Source: an uncultured Sphingomonadaceae bacterium | GTDB taxonomy: Bacteria > Pseudomonadota > Alphaproteobacteria > Sphingomonadales > Sphingomonadaceae | Assembly: GCA_938016505.1 (NCBI GenBank) | Contig: CALLWN010000141.1 | Coordinates: forward strand, 1 to 9,139 | Reading direction: 5' to 3' | Length of the DNA: 9,139 nucleotides | Shown here: one piece after another, positions 6,587 to 9,139 of the stretch | Layout: every line of letters starts with the position of its first letter | Position numbering within the stretch: position 1 is the first letter of the stretch | The notes under the pieces: model-generated | Databases searched by the model: none | Told to the model about the DNA's origin: nothing | The model's input: only the letters and a program-made list of their open reading frames with translations | Made by a program: the position numbers and the translations under genes

Positions 6587-8779
6587 ATGACCGAACCCGC
6601 CATCCGCCACGACCTCGATGCCGACGGCATCCTCACCCTCACCATCGACTGCCCCGGGCTCTCGATGAATGTCATCAACGAGGCTGTCACCCGCGATCTC
6701 GCGGACGCGATCACGCGCATCCGCACCGACGCGGCCGTCAAGGGCGCCGTCATCACTTCGGGGAAGCCCACCGGCTTCCTCGCCGGCGCCGACTTGAAGG
6801 GCATGAACTTCGCCGGCAGCGCAGATGGCGCCGAAGCGGCCGGCACGGGCAAGTCCCGCATGGCGCGCCTCTTCGAGGGCGTGTTCGCGCTCAACAGGTT
6901 GCTGCGCGATCTTGAAACCACAGGCAAGCCGGTTGCCGCAGCAGTCAACGGCCTCGCCCTTGGCGGCGGGCTCGAGATCGTGCTCGCCTGCCACCACCGC
7001 GTCGTCGCCGACGACCCCAAGCTCACCCTCGGCCTTCCCGAAGTGCTGGTCGGCCTCTTCCCCGGCGCCGGCGGCACCCAGCGCCTGCCCCGCCTGATGG
7101 GGGTGCAGCCCGCGCTCATGTATCTTCTCCAGGGCAAGTCCATGAGCCCGCAGGAGGCGCTCGGCTTCGGTGTGGTGCAGGAGCTTGCACCCCGCGACGA
7201 TGTCGTCGCCCGCGCCAGGGCATGGGTGAAGGCCAACCCGACGAAATCGACCCAGCCGTGGGACGAGAAGAATTTCCGCTTCCCCGGCGGGGTCGGTCAC
7301 ATGAATCCGGCCTTCGCCCAGACCTTCATGGGCGGCACCGCGATGGCCCACCGCCAGTCCTTCGGCAACATGAACCAGGTCAAGGCGATCCTCTCGGCCG
7401 TCTACGAGGGCGCCCAGCTGCCGATGGACACCGCAATCCGGGTCGAGAGCAAATATTTCGCGAAAGTTGTCGCCGACCCGCAGGCCGGCAACATGATCCG
7501 CTCACTGTTCGTCTCGAAACAGGCCGCAGAGAAGGGCGCCCGCCGCCCCAAGGACGAGCCGCCGGCGAAGACGAACAAGGTTGCCATGCTCGGCGCCGGC
7601 CTCATGGGTGCGGGCATCGCCATGGTCTCGGCCCAGGCCGGGATCGAGGTGGTGCTCCTCGATCGCGACCTCGAGTCGGCGAACAAGGGCAAGGCCTACA
7701 CCGAGGAGCGCCTCAGAAAGCGAAAGACCGACCCGGCAAAAATGGCCGAGATCCTCGACCGCATCCACCCGACGACCGACTATGCCGATCTCGCCGGCTG
7801 CGACCTCGTCATCGAGGCGGTGTTCGAGGACCGCGCGATCAAGGCCGATGTGACGAAGGCAACCGAGGCCGTGGTCGGCGCCGACACCATCTTCGGCTCC
7901 AACACCTCGACCCTCCCCATCACCGGCCTTGCCGAGGCCTGGTCCAGGCCGGAGAATTTCATCGGCAACCACTTCTTCTCGCCGGTCGAGAAGATGCCGC
8001 TCGTCGAGATCATCGTGGGGCAGAAAACCGGCCCGCGCGCGATCGCCAGGGCGCTCGACTATGTCGCGCAGATCCGGAAGACCCCGATCGTCGTCAACGA
8101 CAGCCGCGGCTTCTACACCAGCCGCTGCTTCGGCACCTTCGTCCAGGAAGGGCTCGCCCTCCTCGCGGGCGGCGTGAAACCGGCCATGATCGAAAATGTC
8201 GCCCGCCACATGGGGATGCCGGTCGGTCCGCTCGCGGTCAACGACGAGGTCGGGCTCGACCTCGGCCACAAGGTCGCCCAGCAGACGAAGAAGGATCTCG
8301 GCGATGCCTACCGGCCCGGGCCAGGCGAGGCGGTCATCGAGACGATGGTCGGCCTCGGCCGCCACGGCCGCAAGAACGGCAAGGGCTTCTACGTCTACCC
8401 CGAGGACGGCAGCCCGAAGCATCTGTGGCCCGAGCTTGCCACCCACTTCCCGGTTGCAGCGCAGCAGCCAAGCCCGGCCGAGGTGAAGGAGCGGCTGATG
8501 TTCCGCCAGCTCGTCGAATGCGCCCGCTGCTTCGCCGAGGGCGTGCTCGAGACCCCCGAGGACGGCGACCTCGGCGCCATCTTCGGCTGGGGCTTCGCGC
8601 CCTTCACCGGCGGCCCCTTCAGCCACATGGACACGCTCGGCATTGCACGCGTTGTCGAGACGCTCGACCGGCTTGCCGCAGCCCATGGCGAGCGCTTCGC
8701 CCCGCCCCAGCTGCTGCGCGACATGGCAGCGAGCGGCGAGACCTTCTACGGCCGCGCCGCAGCGCGGAAGGCGGCCTGA
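6587..8779 (+). CDS. Fatty-oxidation multienzyme: enoyl-CoA hydratase / 3-hydroxyacyl-CoA dehydrogenase (FadB/FadJ type)
   Basis: This 730-residue fusion catalyses hydration of 2-enoyl-CoA and NAD-dependent oxidation of 3-hydroxyacyl-CoA. The N-terminal crotonase domain (about 1-200) has the oxyanion pieces AGADL (66-70) and NGLALGGGLE (121-130). Its two catalytic acids are Glu130 and Glu152 (LPEVLVGLFPGAGGTQRLPR), matching Glu119 and Glu139 of E. coli FadB. After a linker, KVAMLGAGLMGAGIAMVSA (331-349) is the NAD-binding Rossmann motif. SNTSTLPI (438-445) and the dehydrogenase dyad follow, with His462 in GNHFFSPVEKMPLVEI and Glu474. C-terminal helical domains, with GWGFAPFTGGPF (667-678), finish the protein. 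The ATG at 6587 has GGGGAG (6574-6579) 7 bases upstream and lies 22 bases after the thiolase stop. Together with the thiolase it should form a trifunctional-type complex, inferred from family precedent. Confidence 0.95.
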   Translation: MTEPAIRHDLDADGILTLTIDCPGLSMNVINEAVTRDLADAITRIRTDAAVKGAVITSGKPTGFLAGADLKGMNFAGSADGAEAAGTGKSRMARLFEGVFALNRLLRDLETTGKPVAAAVNGLALGGGLEIVLACHHRVVADDPKLTLGLPEVLVGLFPGAGGTQRLPRLMGVQPALMYLLQGKSMSPQEALGFGVVQELAPRDDVVARARAWVKANPTKSTQPWDEKNFRFPGGVGHMNPAFAQTFMGGTAMAHRQSFGNMNQVKAILSAVYEGAQLPMDTAIRVESKYFAKVVADPQAGNMIRSLFVSKQAAEKGARRPKDEPPAKTNKVAMLGAGLMGAGIAMVSAQAGIEVVLLDRDLESANKGKAYTEERLRKRKTDPAKMAEILDRIHPTTDYADLAGCDLVIEAVFEDRAIKADVTKATEAVVGADTIFGSNTSTLPITGLAEAWSRPENFIGNHFFSPVEKMPLVEIIVGQKTGPRAIARALDYVAQIRKTPIVVNDSRGFYTSRCFGTFVQEGLALLAGGVKPAMIENVARHMGMPVGPLAVNDEVGLDLGHKVAQQTKKDLGDAYRPGPGEAVIETMVGLGRHGRKNGKGFYVYPEDGSPKHLWPELATHFPVAAQQPSPAEVKERLMFRQLVECARCFAEGVLETPEDGDLGAIFGWGFAPFTGGPFSHMDTLGIARVVETLDRLAAAHGERFAPPQLLRDMAASGETFYGRAAARKAA

Positions 8780-8780
8780 G

Positions 8781-9139
8781 ATGGCGCTCAGGACCCCGCT
8801 TTGCGACCTGCTCGGCGTCGCCCACCCGGTCATGCTCGCCGGCATGGGCGGCGTCTCCTATGCCGAGGTGTGCGCGGCCGTCTCCGAGGCGGGCGGCTTC
8901 GGTTCGCTCGGCATGGCAGGCACGACCCCCAGGTTCATCGAATCCCAGATGAAACGGGTGCGAGAGCTGACCGGCAAGCCGTTCGGCGTCGATCTCCTCG
9001 CCGCCCAGCCCGAAAGCCTGACTGCCGCTGTCGAGATCATCATCGCCAACGGCGCCAGGGCCTTCATCGCCGGGCTCGGCGTGCCGTACCCGATTGTGAA
9101 GCAGCTGAAGGATGCGGGGATCCTGGTGGCAGCGATGGT
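8781..9139 (+). CDS. Nitronate monooxygenase / 2-nitropropane-dioxygenase-like flavoprotein (3' end outside window)
   Basis: The reading frame is open from the ATG at 8781 to the window edge (119 residues), about a third of a typical protein of this family. The start HPVMLAGMGGVSYAEVCAAV (15-34), followed by SEAGGFGSLGM (35-45) and KPFGVDLL (66-73), is the FMN-binding TIM-barrel opening of the NMO/PF03060 family, which also includes FabK-like enoyl reductases. It begins one base after the fadJ-like stop (TGA, G, ATG). Its Shine-Dalgarno GGAAGG (8766-8771) lies inside the upstream gene, so it is probably co-translated and part of the operon. The FMN phosphate-binding and catalytic histidine region is beyond the window. 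It could oxidise nitronates, or act as an acyl-CoA-linked reductase or oxidase; the sequence seen cannot decide. Confidence 0.85.
   Translation, partial: MALRTPLCDLLGVAHPVMLAGMGGVSYAEVCAAVSEAGGFGSLGMAGTTPRFIESQMKRVRELTGKPFGVDLLAAQPESLTAAVEIIIANGARAFIAGLGVPYPIVKQLKDAGILVAAM

Noticed and set aside
7502..8845. 447-codon minus-strand frame and a 576-codon plus-strand frame (7222-8952) within the fadJ-like gene
   Set aside because: Both overlap the well-supported fadJ-like gene in other frames, and their translations are Arg/Gly/Pro-rich or acidic filler without motifs.

Overview
The window is GC-rich, tightly packed chromosomal DNA from what looks like an alphaproteobacterium, probably a sphingomonad. 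This is inferred from the strong G/C third-position bias, a stand-alone HisI, a purF-SDR pair, and a MerR-led beta-oxidation operon. No rRNA, tRNA, CRISPR array, insertion sequence or phage gene is visible. The layout reads as conserved core and housekeeping DNA, and I found no convincing sign of a new system.

Left block (1-2501). The C-terminal end of a YtcJ-like amidohydrolase runs in from the left on the + strand. It overlaps tail-to-tail by 20 bp with an SDR oxidoreductase on the minus strand. The SDR lies downstream of purF (glutamine PRPP amidotransferase, the first step of purine synthesis), and the two are joined by a 4-base ATGA overlap that implies coupled translation. PurF has the features of the processed, [4Fe-4S]-containing, Bacillus-type enzyme.

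Middle (2487-3123). hisI (phosphoribosyl-AMP cyclohydrolase) is divergent from purF across a very short gap, so a purine gene and a histidine gene share one control region. The 210-bp stretch after hisI contains no convincing gene. It holds a strong 13-bp hairpin and, just before the next gene, a 16-bp inverted repeat that is a good candidate for a MerR-type operator.

Right block (3124-9139, all + strand). This is one operon: a LiuR-like MerR regulator, a large (594 aa) acyl-CoA dehydrogenase with a C-terminal extension, a thiolase, a FadB/FadJ-type enoyl-CoA hydratase/3-hydroxyacyl-CoA dehydrogenase, and the start of a nitronate-monooxygenase-like flavoprotein cut by the window edge. The three middle enzymes together cover all four reactions of a beta-oxidation cycle: dehydrogenation, hydration, second oxidation and thiolysis. 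The MerR gene probably senses a related CoA thioester or pathway signal and controls the operon through the upstream palindrome.

The most useful points to check are the palindrome over a -35-like TTGACG before a merR gene with no Shine-Dalgarno, the ambiguous purF and hisI starts around their shared control region, and the role of the flavoprotein attached to the beta-oxidation genes.
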